From Batkoa obscura (taxonomy: Eukaryota > Entomophthoromycota > Entomophthoromycetes > Entomophthorales > Batkoaceae): DNA of 64,000 bases. The stretch is taken from positions 186,001 through 250,000 of the forward strand of contig JASVEC010000031.1 of assembly GCA_030770535.1 (NCBI GenBank). Direction: 5' to 3'. This document shows, piece by piece, positions 22,765-34,588 of the stretch. Under the pieces are notes generated by a model. It was not told the DNA's origin and searched no databases. It saw only the letters and a list, made by a program, of their open reading frames with translations. How positions within the stretch are numbered: the first letter of the stretch is position 1; each line of letters opens with the position of its first letter. Both the position numbers and the translations under genes were made by a program.

Positions 22765-24332
22765 GCTTTTAAATTGAACAGATCTGGTAAAATATGAGCA
22801 AAAAACTCAATACCTTCAGTGGCTAACTTAACTTTAAAAAGTCATCATTACCATGAGCAGTATCCTTTTGAAGATTAATTAACAATACCCTTAAACTAGC
22901 TATACCTCTTCCTCTTAAATATTTAAGATCTGTAGCCCCTGGAAAGACAGGCATGGTAATAGGCTTATGTCTAAATAGTAGTATTTTGTTAAAATAATGT
23001 TAATAAAGGTAATGTATAAATTATTTACATCTCCTTTACTTTTTATATAATTGATCGAAATAGGCTGCCTTTTTTATTTACTTTGAGCCATTGTATCATT
23101 AAAAGAAAACTGAATTTTAACATTGGTTCTTTAGCCCATTTTTCAATGTTACTTTTAAGTTTGACTAAATCTTGAATGGGTGTAACTCTTATATTAAATA
23201 AGCTTCAATTTTGTCCAGAACCACGTTTATAGTAGCACTACTATGAATTAGATTTATATTATTGGCAGTAACTTCACCTGATGTTAAATTTTTTGTTTTT
23301 ATTTTATTTTCTTCAGTATCTCAAAATTGTTTCATTTTCAGCTTGAATCGATCCCAACGTTGAATTGCATTTTCAATTGATTATTAAAGTTCATATATTA
23401 AATTACTATTTTATCCAATGCTGAATTAGATATAAATTTAGCGCCATCATTAGTATCATCATGGGTAATAGCATCAAAGCCTCTATTATTTATAACTATT
23501 TTTTATTTAACAGAAATACTTATATTACTTCCTTACTCTATCGGTGTAAAAACCTCAGGTCTTAGCATCATTAATAGCAAGCCCTATAAAAATAAATAAG
23601 AAATAAAATAGCATTGAAGTTACTTTATCTTGCCCTAATGCTAATCCTACCCCACCTACATTTTTTTCCAAAAATCGAGCCCTAGAACACATTCTATCCC
23701 TTTCTTAGCCCTAGTTTTCTCATTACTAACCACCAAACCATATAAAATTCTCAAAATCCATTTGGGCACTTTACTTTCAATTCTCTTATACCTTCCAAAT
23801 GTATGATGCCTAATCCCTTGTTATCTAGTGATCCTCTATTATAGATTTTACTATTCTCATTCCCTACTTTTACTATTGTTTCATTAAAGGCTGGATACTT
23901 TCATTATTTCTAAATAGAAAAGGTTTATAGTATTATAGTTTTGTGTTTTTAATGGCAAAGCTACCTCAACTGCTGGTACCACATCTATATGGGAGTTTAG
24001 TAAAACGAATGGTAGAGAATGATCTTTTCCTGGTAAAGTAAGTAATATAGAAGGATAGTTAAATCGGAAACACTAGAATAAAGGCATGTTTGTTTTAGGT
24101 GATAAATTATTAAATTTAATTCTCTGGGGTACTTTTCAAAGTAAGTAATGACACTACTATACTCTGGATCGGGCTCTACAGTTCCAAGTTTGATGTATTC
24201 AACTAGCCTATTGCTTGCTTCCTGCTTTTCCTGTTCGCTGAGCTTGTAATGAAAGTTAGAAGTTGCTTTAGTGATATCTTGCTCAGAAGATGAGCCAAAA
24301 TTGTAACTCGAGATAGAGATAAATGCAATCAT
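22765..24332 (-). pseudogene. Decayed aminoacylase-1-like M20 peptidase (duplicate of 15882-17531)
   Basis: Aligns along its whole length with the intact copy, including intron positions. Exon 1 is open from MIAFISISSYNFG (24332). Later exons contain several stops and frameshifts: for example PNGF is followed by TGA near 23766, and lid exons lose frame. The metal-site motifs are altered (NSHMDVVP reads NSHIDVVP; GRGATDNKG reads NRGSLDNKG). The end near 22771 still aligns with ...LPELFNLVE. No functional enzyme is expected. It is a host gene copy left behind by the segmental duplication. Confidence 0.85.
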
Positions 24333-24513
24333 TGAAAATAGGAATGATTTTTAAATAAGTATTAGATATTTTTAATTCAATAAAAGAACATCAAATTTCC
24401 TATAATTATAGTTAAAATTAAATTAAAATTAAATTATTTATGTTTGCTTAATGTAAATTTATAATAATCATAATTCAATAAAAAAATGAAAATCAATAAA
24501 ATAATATTATAAT

Positions 24514-24615
24514 ATAGGGCTGTTTTTTTTAGTTTCATTATTTTTCCATTTTTTAAGCGCTATTTATGTGGAAAAATTGTCAGTAAAATTCTTAAATACA
24601 AAAATACATCCCCAT
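24514..24615 (-). mobile_element. Miniature element M1, copy 5
   Basis: Begins AGGGCTGTTTTTTTTAG, ends ACATCCCCAT; flanked by AATAT and ATATT. Confidence 0.75.
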
Positions 24616-25097
24616 ATTATAATTTAATATTAAAACAGTACTAATTACATTTCAAAAGGAAATCGAAGCTATTGGGAATTATTTATATCCCTTATATACT
24701 AAGAGTAGAAGATTTTTTATAGCATCCTATTAGATTTCTCTAATTACAACAAAAACAAATACAAGAACAAATACAAAAACAAATACAATAAATAAAAGTA
24801 AGTGAATGAAAACATAAAAAATGATAAAGCTACAATCTGTCTAAATTGAAATCATATATTTTAGTTTCATTAGAGACACTATAAAATACTAAATTTAGTG
24901 GCATTTAAGTCAAACAGATTGATGCACTCTTTTTGTAAATAAAAGTTCACAGTATATAATCAAAGTGTGCTAAAGAAACTTATTTTTCAACAATTGTATA
25001 TGGGGATGCATTTTTGTGTTCAAGAATTTTACTAACAATCTTTAATCATAGTTATTTAAATGTTAATAATTACAAGTACATCTAAGTATAAATCAGA

Positions 25098-25169
25098 TTC
25101 TTCATGGTCCAGTGGTTAGGATTTTCCGCTTTCACCGGAACGGCCGGGGTTCGATTCCCCGTGAGGAAG
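25098..25169 (+). tRNA. tRNA-Glu (anticodon TTC)
   Basis: 72 nt, no intron. Acceptor stem TTCTTCA/TGAGGAA (one T-G pair), D arm GTC-CAGTGGTTAG-GAT, anticodon stem TTCCG/CGGAA with loop CTTTCAC reading TTC, variable CGGC, T arm CGGGG-TTCGATT-CCCCG, discriminator G. Box A (TGGTCCAGTGG) and box B (GGTTCGATTCC) are standard. It is the most G+C-rich stretch of its surroundings, and looks functional. Confidence 0.97.
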
Positions 25170-25180
25170 TCAATTATATG

Positions 25181-25185
25181 TTTTT
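25181..25185 (+). terminator. Pol III terminator of tRNA-Glu
   Basis: TTTTT run 11 bp after the tRNA end. Confidence 0.7.
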
Positions 25186-25371
25186 AGTATTTGAGTAGAA
25201 AGGTTGATAATAAAATTTTTAAACAAAAATATATATCCGCATACCTAAAAGAAATAGATGTATGAATTTAAATTACATGTTTTTATACTTATATTATTTA
25301 AACAAATGATAGATTTAAAACATTACATAAATTTCCAACTTGAATATTTATTTGATGATTAAGATAACTAT

Positions 25372-28059
25372 TTAACTAACTAATTTTGGTTGAGCTTGAG
25401 GAACAAGACTTGGAGTAATATTACCCTTACTGCCTTTTAAGTTGGAACTAGGTTTTATAGGAGGAGTGGGTTTGATTTGAGGACGGGCATCAAGCCCGGT
25501 TTCCTTTGCCTCAATAGTCAATTTAGAAGGTCTTACTTTTAAAGTAGGTTTGGAGATAATAGGAGTAGTCTGGGTGGTTTGAGTTTTAGGCTGAAGTGAA
25601 CTTGCTTTTTTCAATGGAGTTGAAGCTCTACCACCAGTACGTGAAGGTGCTTTAGCGATGCTCGTTGGGGTTTTAGTGACTGTACGTGGGGAGGTGGTTT
25701 TAGCAATAGGACCAATTTTGATTTGTTCCTGTTTTACATTTGGAACTGACTTTGAAGATAGGTTTGATTTTGCTGGTAACTGAGTAGGCAATTTTGGTTG
25801 TACTTTTGCTTTGGTGGGAAGTGGTTTCATGTCATTAAGCTGACCCTGGCTGTTATTTTTGAATGAATTTTGAACTGATGAGACATTAACATTAGTTGGT
25901 GTGATAACAGTGTCAATAGTTAAAGTCTCGGATGAGGATTTAAGCATAAGAGAAGATGCTGGACAGCTATCAGAGTCGACTGAGTCTAATTCTTCATATA
26001 CAATGTCAAGTTTGGAATGGCTTAGAATAGATGATTTACGAGAACTTGAAGCGGATTTAGGTGGCGAGACTACAGGTTCAAATTCAGGGGATTTTAAAAG
26101 TGTATTACTTTTACCGAATTTCTTTAAGCCTTGGGAATCTACTTGCACATTATTAGCTTGACTCAACTTATCGAAACTATGACTAGTCCCTTTTTTGTTT
26201 TCAGATTCAGGGGATTTTTGAAGCGGAGTGCTTCTACGAGATCTCTCTGTAGTTTGGGGATCAATCCTTAATCTATTAACATTACTCAATTTACTATTAG
26301 TACTGAGCCTAGAGCTTTTACCATTTTGAGGTACTGGCGATCTTAGGCTAGGGGTTGTTTTACCTGATCTTGCTGCAGCTTGGGAATCAGCCCTCAAATT
26401 ATTTGAATTACTCAACCTACTTTTAGTACTGAGTCTGGAGCTCTTACCGTTTTGAGGTTCAGCGGGCTTCAAGGTATCTTTGGTAGATTTCACAGTAGTA
26501 GGTTGGAGACGAGGTAAACTGGGTCTGGAAGCAAAGCTTACTTCGCAAGCAGCGTCATTGACACCAATAATCTCAACATTGCCATTTCTACGTTGAATCG
26601 AACTTTGAAGAATTGTCAAGAAGTGACCACCTTCAAATAAGAAGTGTTTATGATACTTTCTTTCATATAACTTAATTGGTTCGATAAGTGAATCCTCAAG
26701 TCTTCCAAGTTTTGGATAATTTTCTTTACGGAACTTTTCTTCAGCTGCAAAATTTAAAGAACTTCCCTTAAAACGATCTTTACTTTTCTTATTAAGGTTG
26801 GCTTCAAACTCACGTAAACGGTCAATAATAAGCTTGCGTTTACGAATCTTATCGTAAATATCTGGTGCGTTTTCGAGCTGGAATTTTTGATAATCACAAT
26901 CATTAATCATTAACTCTAATGTTTCAAGTGAGACACCTCTATCTTCGATTTCTTTCATACCTTTATCAATATTTTCTTTAGATACACTACAATCCACCCA
27001 AATTTTATTAAGTTTTTCCAAGAGGCTTTGATGAAGTGCTTCTTTATTATTATCAATCAGTTGCAATATTCTACTATGTTCCTCGCCAAGTTTATGTGAA
27101 AGTATTTTTCCATTAGAGTCCAATACTGAATTTTGATCTTCTGGCCCTATACTAGCTATTCTGTAGAGCTTCTTGAGCTGATCATACATCTCCTCTTTCT
27201 TAAGTTTATCATTTTGTATTTCAATTGTAATCTCACTCTTCTTAATAAGTATTTTGATAACTGGGATTGATAGATTTAGGATGTCTTTTTCTGTTACCTT
27301 GGAATACCAATCGTAAAATAGATGCTTCTCATCAGGACAGCATGGTCCATGTTCATGTATTGACTCTACATTAACTTCATTAGGAAGATCAGATTGAAAT
27401 AAAATTTCTAGTGCAATATCAATATCATCTTTTTCAGTAGGGGTTATACACAAAGTATTCCATTTGTGAAATATCCATGATACAGATATGTTGAAACTAT
27501 TGATTCTTTCTGTCTTGATCATAGATAGTCTAGAGGCTTCATTGATTATGGGATTATAAATATGTGAACTGACATCGGTTAAAGAACAGTTGGTGAATTC
27601 GGGGTTGATATAAACCTCGGGACCAATTAACTGAGATTGATTATATGCTTCTTGGATAGTTACTCTACGAGCAGATATTTCGTTTTTAAGATTAGTCAAG
27701 TTATTGATAAGTTTAGGTTTGATTAGGTATGGTGATTGGCTATTACAAAAATGTATTACAGAGATATAATCGTCTACATCTCGGTTCAAAACTGAACAAA
27801 GCTCTTCGATCTCTAGGAAATAGTCTTGAATCTCGGACTTAGATTGCTCCAACTCATGCTCTTCATTCAAAATAATTTTATTAATCTTTTCAACTACCGG
27901 TAAAAGCTTTGACATAAAGAACCTGTGATCGTATTTACCATCAATATTAGCTAGGTAGCCTTGTTGCGACCATAAACCTTTTAAACGACTGATGGATTCA
28001 TCCATGTGAAGTTGTAGTTGCTTCTCGGCAGTGTCACAGTTAGACAAATCTTGATGCAT
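25372..28059 (-). CDS. Ase1/PRC1/MAP65 microtubule-bundling protein, paralog B
   Basis: Intronless, 895 residues, paralog of 17853-20948. Same rod architecture: residues 63-282 are identical in sequence to paralog A over the conversion tract, while the first 62 residues and the part from about 283 on are only moderately similar. The C-terminus KLGRLEDSLIEPIKLYERKY keeps the MAP65 signature. The tail has three spaced copies of PQNGKSSRLSTKSRLS-type motifs and proline/lysine-rich disorder (for example TTPIISKPTLKVRPSK) instead of the T-K-T-P array of A, so the tails evolved separately. Expected role: antiparallel microtubule cross-linking in spindle or cytoplasm, possibly divided between the two paralogs. 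Confidence 0.85.
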   Translation of the reverse strand: MHQDLSNCDTAEKQLQLHMDESISRLKGLWSQQGYLANIDGKYDHRFFMSKLLPVVEKINKIILNEEHELEQSKSEIQDYFLEIEELCSVLNRDVDDYISVIHFCNSQSPYLIKPKLINNLTNLKNEISARRVTIQEAYNQSQLIGPEVYINPEFTNCSLTDVSSHIYNPIINEASRLSMIKTERINSFNISVSWIFHKWNTLCITPTEKDDIDIALEILFQSDLPNEVNVESIHEHGPCCPDEKHLFYDWYSKVTEKDILNLSIPVIKILIKKSEITIEIQNDKLKKEEMYDQLKKLYRIASIGPEDQNSVLDSNGKILSHKLGEEHSRILQLIDNNKEALHQSLLEKLNKIWVDCSVSKENIDKGMKEIEDRGVSLETLELMINDCDYQKFQLENAPDIYDKIRKRKLIIDRLREFEANLNKKSKDRFKGSSLNFAAEEKFRKENYPKLGRLEDSLIEPIKLYERKYHKHFLFEGGHFLTILQSSIQRRNGNVEIIGVNDAACEVSFASRPSLPRLQPTTVKSTKDTLKPAEPQNGKSSRLSTKSRLSNSNNLRADSQAAARSGKTTPSLRSPVPQNGKSSRLSTNSKLSNVNRLRIDPQTTERSRRSTPLQKSPESENKKGTSHSFDKLSQANNVQVDSQGLKKFGKSNTLLKSPEFEPVVSPPKSASSSRKSSILSHSKLDIVYEELDSVDSDSCPASSLMLKSSSETLTIDTVITPTNVNVSSVQNSFKNNSQGQLNDMKPLPTKAKVQPKLPTQLPAKSNLSSKSVPNVKQEQIKIGPIAKTTSPRTVTKTPTSIAKAPSRTGGRASTPLKKASSLQPKTQTTQTTPIISKPTLKVRPSKLTIEAKETGLDARPQIKPTPPIKPSSNLKGSKGNITPSLVPQAQPKLVS

Positions 28060-30059
28060 TTTAAATTTAAATAATGAAAGAAGAATATAAAAACAATAAA
28101 AATAGCAAGAGGCTTAATGGAGAATTGGAATTTTTATATTGACTTTAAAAAACATGTTTATTTACTGAGTGATTAATTAAACGCTAGCCAATAGTTTGTA
28201 CGTTTCTAATAAAAAAACCAGAGATTTGATTTGATAGGGTAAATAAAATTTCTTTTAATCTGACATAAATGGATTTCCCCTTATTAGAACAAAAAGTTAA
28301 AAAGTATCTTGATAAAAAGACGTTTGTGATTGAGAAAGTAAAATACTTAAGATACAAAGCAAGTAAATTATAACGGATATTGTAATAAAATTATAAAACC
28401 ATTTGAACTAATGGTTTTTAAAATAAACAAACAGTTTCAACAAATAACCATAAAACAACCTGATAAATTCCTAAACTTATTGAAATAATTTGCTGAGAAG
28501 TTAAGGTTCTACTGTCTATAAGTTCGAGCTTTTAAGTGACAAAATAAAAGGTATGATCAAAATGAGAAGTAAACTTGTTTTTTGTTAATATTATCCAATC
28601 CAATACATTATCATCTGTCTATAAAACAACTTTATTTGGTCATATATTTTTTGTCAATTTCATTTCTCAGTAAAATATATGAATATATTATTCTTTGTAT
28701 TAAACATGACATGAATTTTTACAACTTTCGATTTGAAATACATCTATTTATGGAGTATAAATTTATGTTCTAGTTAAATCCAAATTCTATAACGTCATTT
28801 CATTAAGATCAATGCTTATTTATGGATGAATTTGCACCTTATCCTATTTATTACTGTTTATATAGTATTTTTATAGAGATGTAGGCTATTGTCAAATATT
28901 TCCATATCAATTTATTAAGTATAGTTAAACTAAAATATATATCCTGACACCAAAAATAAAATAATAAATAACATTTTGAATCATATTAACTAAGATAATG
29001 TATTGATATTATTATAATACTACTAAATCTCTAATCAACCACATCTAGCTTAGTTGTAATAGATACCGCTTGTAGTCCTTTTTATGGCTTTATTTGCATG
29101 AAATTCTATTTTGTATTTCAGAATATAAAGATTTATTAAAAATTTGTCTAGTAATTTTTTTTTTAAATGTTCATAATAATATATAAGTTACTTTTTAATA
29201 TAATAAAAGTTACAAATTAATTTTCTTCAAAATCTTATACTAAATTGAGTTATTTTGTTTTACAATTGATCTTTTATTTGTAAATTATTATATTAGTTAT
29301 TGTTAATTTTAATTATTGATATATCAATAAGCTTAGTTAAGTGTAAACTTTATTATTATATACCAAACATATTACTGCCTTAGTAGGTTCAAAATTTTAA
29401 AAAATTCAAGTTGTATTGATTATATAATTCTCTAGATACATCTCATAAATAATAAACATTCGGGAGGTTTATTTGTTTAAAATAGCTAAGAAAAGAGCGG
29501 AAAAAGATAAATAGAAAGCTTTCTTGCCACCCCCGTTATCATAAATGTGTGCTTTAGTAAACTTTGAGTTGTTAACCCACTCAATTATCTGTTTTATAAA
29601 GATGAATTATAGAAAAGAGCATAAAGGATCTTTAGTAAATATAAGTCTTGAGATGATTTTAAGATAGTCTAAAATACTAGAAAACTAAAGGCTCACCTAA
29701 TTCAATATTGAAAAAACTTAAGTGTAAACATCATTTGCTTTTTGTAAGCAGTGTTGCTTGCATGATTTAAATCGAATTAATCTTTTGAAACTGAATTTTA
29801 AAAAAGGATCTAAATTAGCATAAAATCGATTAGAATTCATGTTCTAATCAAATAGAATTTAAGAAATTTGGCACTTAAAGGGTTGAAACAGCCAATCAAT
29901 TTAATTGATGACGAATGTTAACGGAAAAAACAAAAACTGATATTTTATTTACTATTCCTTTTTATTTTTATAAGTATAAAAATAATAACTTTAAGTCAAC
30001 GCTTATTGACAATAATCAAATCCCATTACCTATCAATATTAACCTAAAGCCTACGTGTA
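28060..30059. other. Intergenic: ASE1-B promoter, then nothing recognised
   Basis: 28060-28480 aligns with the ASE1-A promoter. The remaining 1.6 kb to the oligopeptidase gene is A/T-rich with only short spurious ORFs. Confidence 0.55.
28188..28192. promoter_or_regulatory. CCAAT box upstream of ASE1-B
   Basis: GCTAGCCAATAG, 129 bp upstream of the ATG, at the position aligned with ATTGGCCAAT of paralog A; also preceded in both by TGATTAATTA. Confidence 0.35.
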
Positions 30060-32306
30060 ATGGGTCAACAACCAGAGATACCCATTCTAAAAAAAGAAGA
30101 GTATTATCATGAATATCATGGTAAAAAATACCTTGATGAATATCACTGGTTACGAGATGATAAAAGAGAAAACGAACAAGTTTTAGATTACTTAAAGTCT
30201 GAAAATGAGTATTCTAACAACTTGATGAAGGAATTGGAGCCTTTATCAGATGAAATATATTCTGAGATGGTATCCCGAATTGTTGAGGATGATGTTTCTG
30301 TATCAATTAAAAAGGAAAATTATTATTACTATAATCGAGATATTAAAGGTCAACAGTATGCTTTAAACTGTAGGAAGTTAAATGAAAATGGAGAGGAAGA
30401 GGTTTTATTAGATCTAAATAAATTTGAATTTGAATATTTAAGTTTAGGTGCTTTTGAAGTTGATTCTATGAACAATAAAGTAGCTTATACTTTGGATACT
30501 ACTGGGGATGAGAAGTATAGCTTATTTATTAAAGATTTGAATACTAAAGAAACTAATTTAGAGTTGACGGAAGTTAATGATTTTATTGTTTGGTCTAGTT
30601 GTAATAATTATATATTTTATACTAAAATGGATGATACACTTCGACCCAATAGATTATTCCGACACAAAGTAGGGGATTTACAAGAAAAGGATAAGCTGTT
30701 ATTTGAAGAAAGGGATTTAAAATTCCATTTAAATTTAGATAAAAGTATATCCAAAAAATATCTTTTTATGGAAACTTATTCATCTACTAGTTCTGAAGTT
30801 CACTTTATTAACCTTGATAAACCAGAGGAAGATTTAAACTTATTTTCTAAACGTCAAGTAGATCGTATATATGAATTAGAATATCAAGAAGATGAATTTT
30901 TAATCTTAACCAATCGATATCAAAATGAAAAATTTATAAATTTTCGATTATTTAAAAGTAAAATTAATCAAGAAAAAGAAACCAATGAAGAAAATTGGGA
31001 AGCTATATTAGAATATAATAAGGACATTTATTTAACATCAGTATCTGCTACTAAAGATTACATATTGTTAGAGGAAAGATATAAAGGATTAGCACATATT
31101 CGAATAATTAATTCTAATTCCCAAGAATATCGAATTGAATTTGAAGAACCCATTTTTGTAGCAGAATTAGAATCTCAATATTTGAATTATAAGGAAAATG
31201 AAATTGTGTTTTCTTATTCTTCATTAACAACACCAAATTCTATTTATAAATTTAATGTCAATAATAAAAAAAGAACCTTATTAAAACAAGAACCTGTGTT
31301 AGGTAATTTCAATAGCCAAGATTATCAAAGTGAGAGAATAATAACTTCAAATGGCGTCCCAATATCTTTAATATATAAAAAGTCATTAATTAAAAAAGAC
31401 AATAGTAATCCCTTACATTTATATGGCTATGGTAGTTATGGATATTCAGAAGAACCTTATTTTAATGCCAATATTATCTGTTTATTAGATAGAGGTTTTA
31501 TTTATGCAATTGCTCATATCCGTGGGGGTACAGAATTAGGTAGACATTGGTATGAATTAGAAGGTAAATTAAAAAATAAAAAAAATACGTTTGAAGATTT
31601 TGAAATTGCAGCAAATACTTTAATTGAAATGGGTTATACCTCTTCCCCTTATATTTCAATGGAAGGTGGATCTGCTGGTGGACTTTTAATGGGTGTAGTA
31701 TTAAATAACAACTATACTAAATTTAATGCCGTTATTGCTGATGGTAAGTTGATTTGATTTGATTTGTATTATATTAATAATTGAATAAATAAATTGTTTA
31801 TAACATAGTTCCCTTTGTTGATGTTATTAATACGATGATGGATGAAAGTATTCCATTAACGGTTAAAGAATATGAGGAATGGGGGAATCCCAATGAAAAG
31901 GAATATTTTGATTACATATTATCTTATTCGCCTTACAACAATTTACCAAAAAATCCGAAAAACTTTCCGCATTTATTAATACGCTCTGGATTCAATGATC
32001 CTATGGTACAATATTGGGGTAAGTTTATTTATAATAGTTTTAGTTATAATCATTTTATTCATTATTATTATAGAACCAGCTAAATATAGTGCTAGATTAA
32101 GAGATATATTAAAAGAGAATAATCCAAAACCAATATCTATTTCAAAAGAAGAGGAAGCCAAAAGGAATGAAACAAAGATTTTACATTTTGTTAATATGGG
32201 GGCTGGTCATTTTGGTTCTTCTGGGAAATATGAGCACCTTAAAGAATTAGCGATTAATTATGCTTTCTTAGTTGCTACTGCAAAAAGATTAGAACCCTTT
32301 AGCTAA
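30060..32306 (+). CDS. Oligopeptidase B (S9A serine peptidase)
   Basis: Three exons (30060-31743, 31809-32018, 32074-32306) give 708 residues, the usual family size. The N-terminus has the OPB signature HGKKYLDEYHWLRDDKREN; residues about 80-400 are the beta-propeller; the C-terminal alpha/beta hydrolase carries the triad Ser538 in EGGSAGGLLMG, Asp625 in RSGFNDPMVQYWEPAKYSA and His677 in GAGHFGSSGKYEH. The enzyme cleaves short peptides after Lys or Arg in the cytosol. It is common in bacteria, protists and plants and patchy in fungi, so its presence is notable; intron content shows a native gene and not contamination. Start chosen at the first ATG before the conserved region. Confidence 0.95.
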
Positions 32307-32374
32307 TATTATGCTAGTTACGTTTTGTTTAATTTTTAATAATATGATGTTTTTTGATTTTCAATTTATTCTAT

Positions 32375-32475
32375 ATGAGGATGTTTTTTTGGTTTCATTA
32401 CTTTTTCACTTTTCAAGCGCTATTTGAGCAGAAACATTGTCAGTAAAATTCTTAAACAAAAAAATACATCCCCAT
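32375..32475 (-). mobile_element. Miniature element M1, copy 6
   Basis: Begins ATGAGGATGTTTTTTTGG, ends ACATCCCCAT, flanked by TAT and ATT. Confidence 0.8.
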
Positions 32476-33418
32476 ATTGAGTTTATTTGATATATTATTT
32501 AAATGTATTTTTAATAATTATATAAAATAATGATCTATGAAATTTAAGCCCTAGTTTTAACTATAGACACAATCAAGCCAGTGTAATACTTAATTTTAAA
32601 GACTTCTTTAATTCAGTTGGCATTAAATTATAGTATTTATTTAAAAATAATACTATATTTTAATACTAATTAGATTTTAAAAAAAAGTTACTTTGTAATT
32701 TATTTCATAAAAAAGAACTGAAAAAGTAAACAATATGCAAGAGAAGGTCAAAAAGTTCACATAACCAAACAGCTCTAATTATTAAAGAATAATTTTGAAT
32801 TTAGTCTATAAATGTAAAATTATATACAAAGTTTCAGTGATTAAATCAGTTGTTTTTGAGATACTATTGCAAAGGTTGAAAGTTTGAAAGTTTGAAAGTG
32901 AAAATTTTAAATTTAATATTTAGGAAAAAGGTTGTAAAGTTTTTTAGTTGATTGTTTATAATAAATGAAGGAATTTCAATCTTAGTAATTAAGACAAACC
33001 TATAAACAAAAAAGAGTATATGATAATCAAGCAAACTAAATGAAGTAAATAAAAAAATAGTTTATGTTATTAATAAGATATAAAATAAATATAAATATAA
33101 TCAAAAAATAAAATAACTTTATTATATCAAGTCCAATAAAATCCAAGAAAATAAATCCTTATGTTAGAAAGTTTTTTATATACTTCATATTACAATGCTA
33201 TATACAAAAAGGATAATAGTAATTATAAATCTACATTATAACTATTAAGTATAAATGTTGAAATATGAAAAAATATTTTTTGCAGCAAAATCTAGATAAA
33301 AAACTTTGAATTAATTATGCATAAATTTCAACAATAAAACAATTTAATTTAATAAAAATAAATAAAAATCAACATTACCTAGTTTATGGTTATGATTTAT
33401 GATAAATATTAAATCAAT

Positions 33419-33519
33419 ATGAGGATAGGTTTTTTTGTTTGAGAATTTTACTAACAATCCTTCCACTCAAATAGCGCTTAAAAAAGGAAAAAGTGATGAA
33501 GTCAAAAAAACACCTCATA
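33419..33519 (+). mobile_element. Miniature element M1, copy 7
   Basis: Begins ATGAGGATAGG, ends ACACCTCAT; paired changes keep the ends complementary (GAGG/CCTC). Confidence 0.75.
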
Positions 33520-34588
33520 TTTTAACTTTATAACTATTAGTAAATATCTTATTAAACTTATATATATAAATTAGATTGAATTAAATTAAACTATAATTTA
33601 TAAACAACCTCTTTAAAAATAATACAATAATAAATTGTAGTTATTTCAGGGATTAAATTTACTAATAATAAAATCCAGGGAGACAAATTCCATAACTTAT
33701 CTACCAAAAACTACTTTACTACCCTCAACCTTTGAGCATAGCATTTTCTATCTCAAATCTAATGGTAATTCCAATATCTAACTATTTTAGAATACTAAAA
33801 TCCACGTCTAGTATTATTTTCAATTCTGTTAAAATTAAAATAATTTTATTAATAAACTAATTGACTTTAAATTGAGAATATCTGGTATTAAATATCTAAT
33901 CGTTCAAGGGGTTAAATCCTCCCTGTTTATCCGGGGATAAATTTTTATAGATAAAAAAGAGGCCTAATATAATAATGTAATTATGAATAAAGTTCAAAAA
34001 ATCAATTTGAAATAATTAATCTACAAAAATCAAATATATAAAGACTAAAAATACTATCGGAAGTAATCTAAAAGTCAATAGATGGAATCTATAAAGAATG
34101 AAATCATTTAAAATATCTATAGTTCAATTTATTTGATTTCTAATTTATTATTGAGTTATTATTTTTATTTATTGAGTTTCAAGTTCTATTTGTATCTGTT
34201 TAATAATTTGCTTACAAATCTTAGACAATAAAATTTTAAAGTTAGTCCCTATGGTGTCATAGTTGTTATTTAGAAATTTATATAGGATTTTGATTAATGA
34301 TTGGACTGAATTATCTAAATTAATCTTGTTTCATTGGTTTAATAAAATATGTTTGACAGCTTAACGTTTCTTCACCAATTATAGTAATATTTAGCCAATT
34401 TTTATTCATCTTTAAAAAAGTGATGCATTTTTTACAATTAACCAATAAGATAAGTAGATTGAATCCAACTTATAGAATGGATGGTATATAAATCGACCGA
34501 GGTATGGTAATAAAATTTAATTTTAATTTTATCTTTATTTTTTTGAATTTATAATTCAGCCTTAACTTTCAATCAAATTGATACCATT

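Larger units (their letters stand above)
25000..25242. mobile_element. Fold-back made of two M1 left arms enclosing a tRNA gene
   Basis: The left 44 bp (25000-25043) equal the left arm of the M1 element, ending ACTAACAATCTTT. The right 55 bp (25188-25242) are the inverse of the same left arm, including GAGTAGAAAGGTTGATAATA and ending ATCCGCAT. A normal M1 has a different right arm, so this is not one element split by an insertion. The 144 bp between hold tRNA-Glu. Confidence 0.65.
24333..25371. other. Spacer with miniature element and tRNA fold-back
   Basis: Corresponds to the 321-bp spacer 17532-17852 but is three times longer, the excess being an M1 element (24514-24615), and the tRNA-bearing fold-back (25000-25242). 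Confidence 0.65.
32307..34588. other. Intergenic with two miniature elements
   Basis: 2.3 kb without a supported gene. Holds M1 copies at 32375-32475 and 33419-33519 and a short GAAAGTTT tandem repeat at about 32876-32898. The last few hundred bases are the RPE promoter. Confidence 0.55.

Noticed and set aside
29915-30112. 65-codon ORF before oligopeptidase B
   Set aside because: Overlaps the oligopeptidase start in another frame; leader sequence only.
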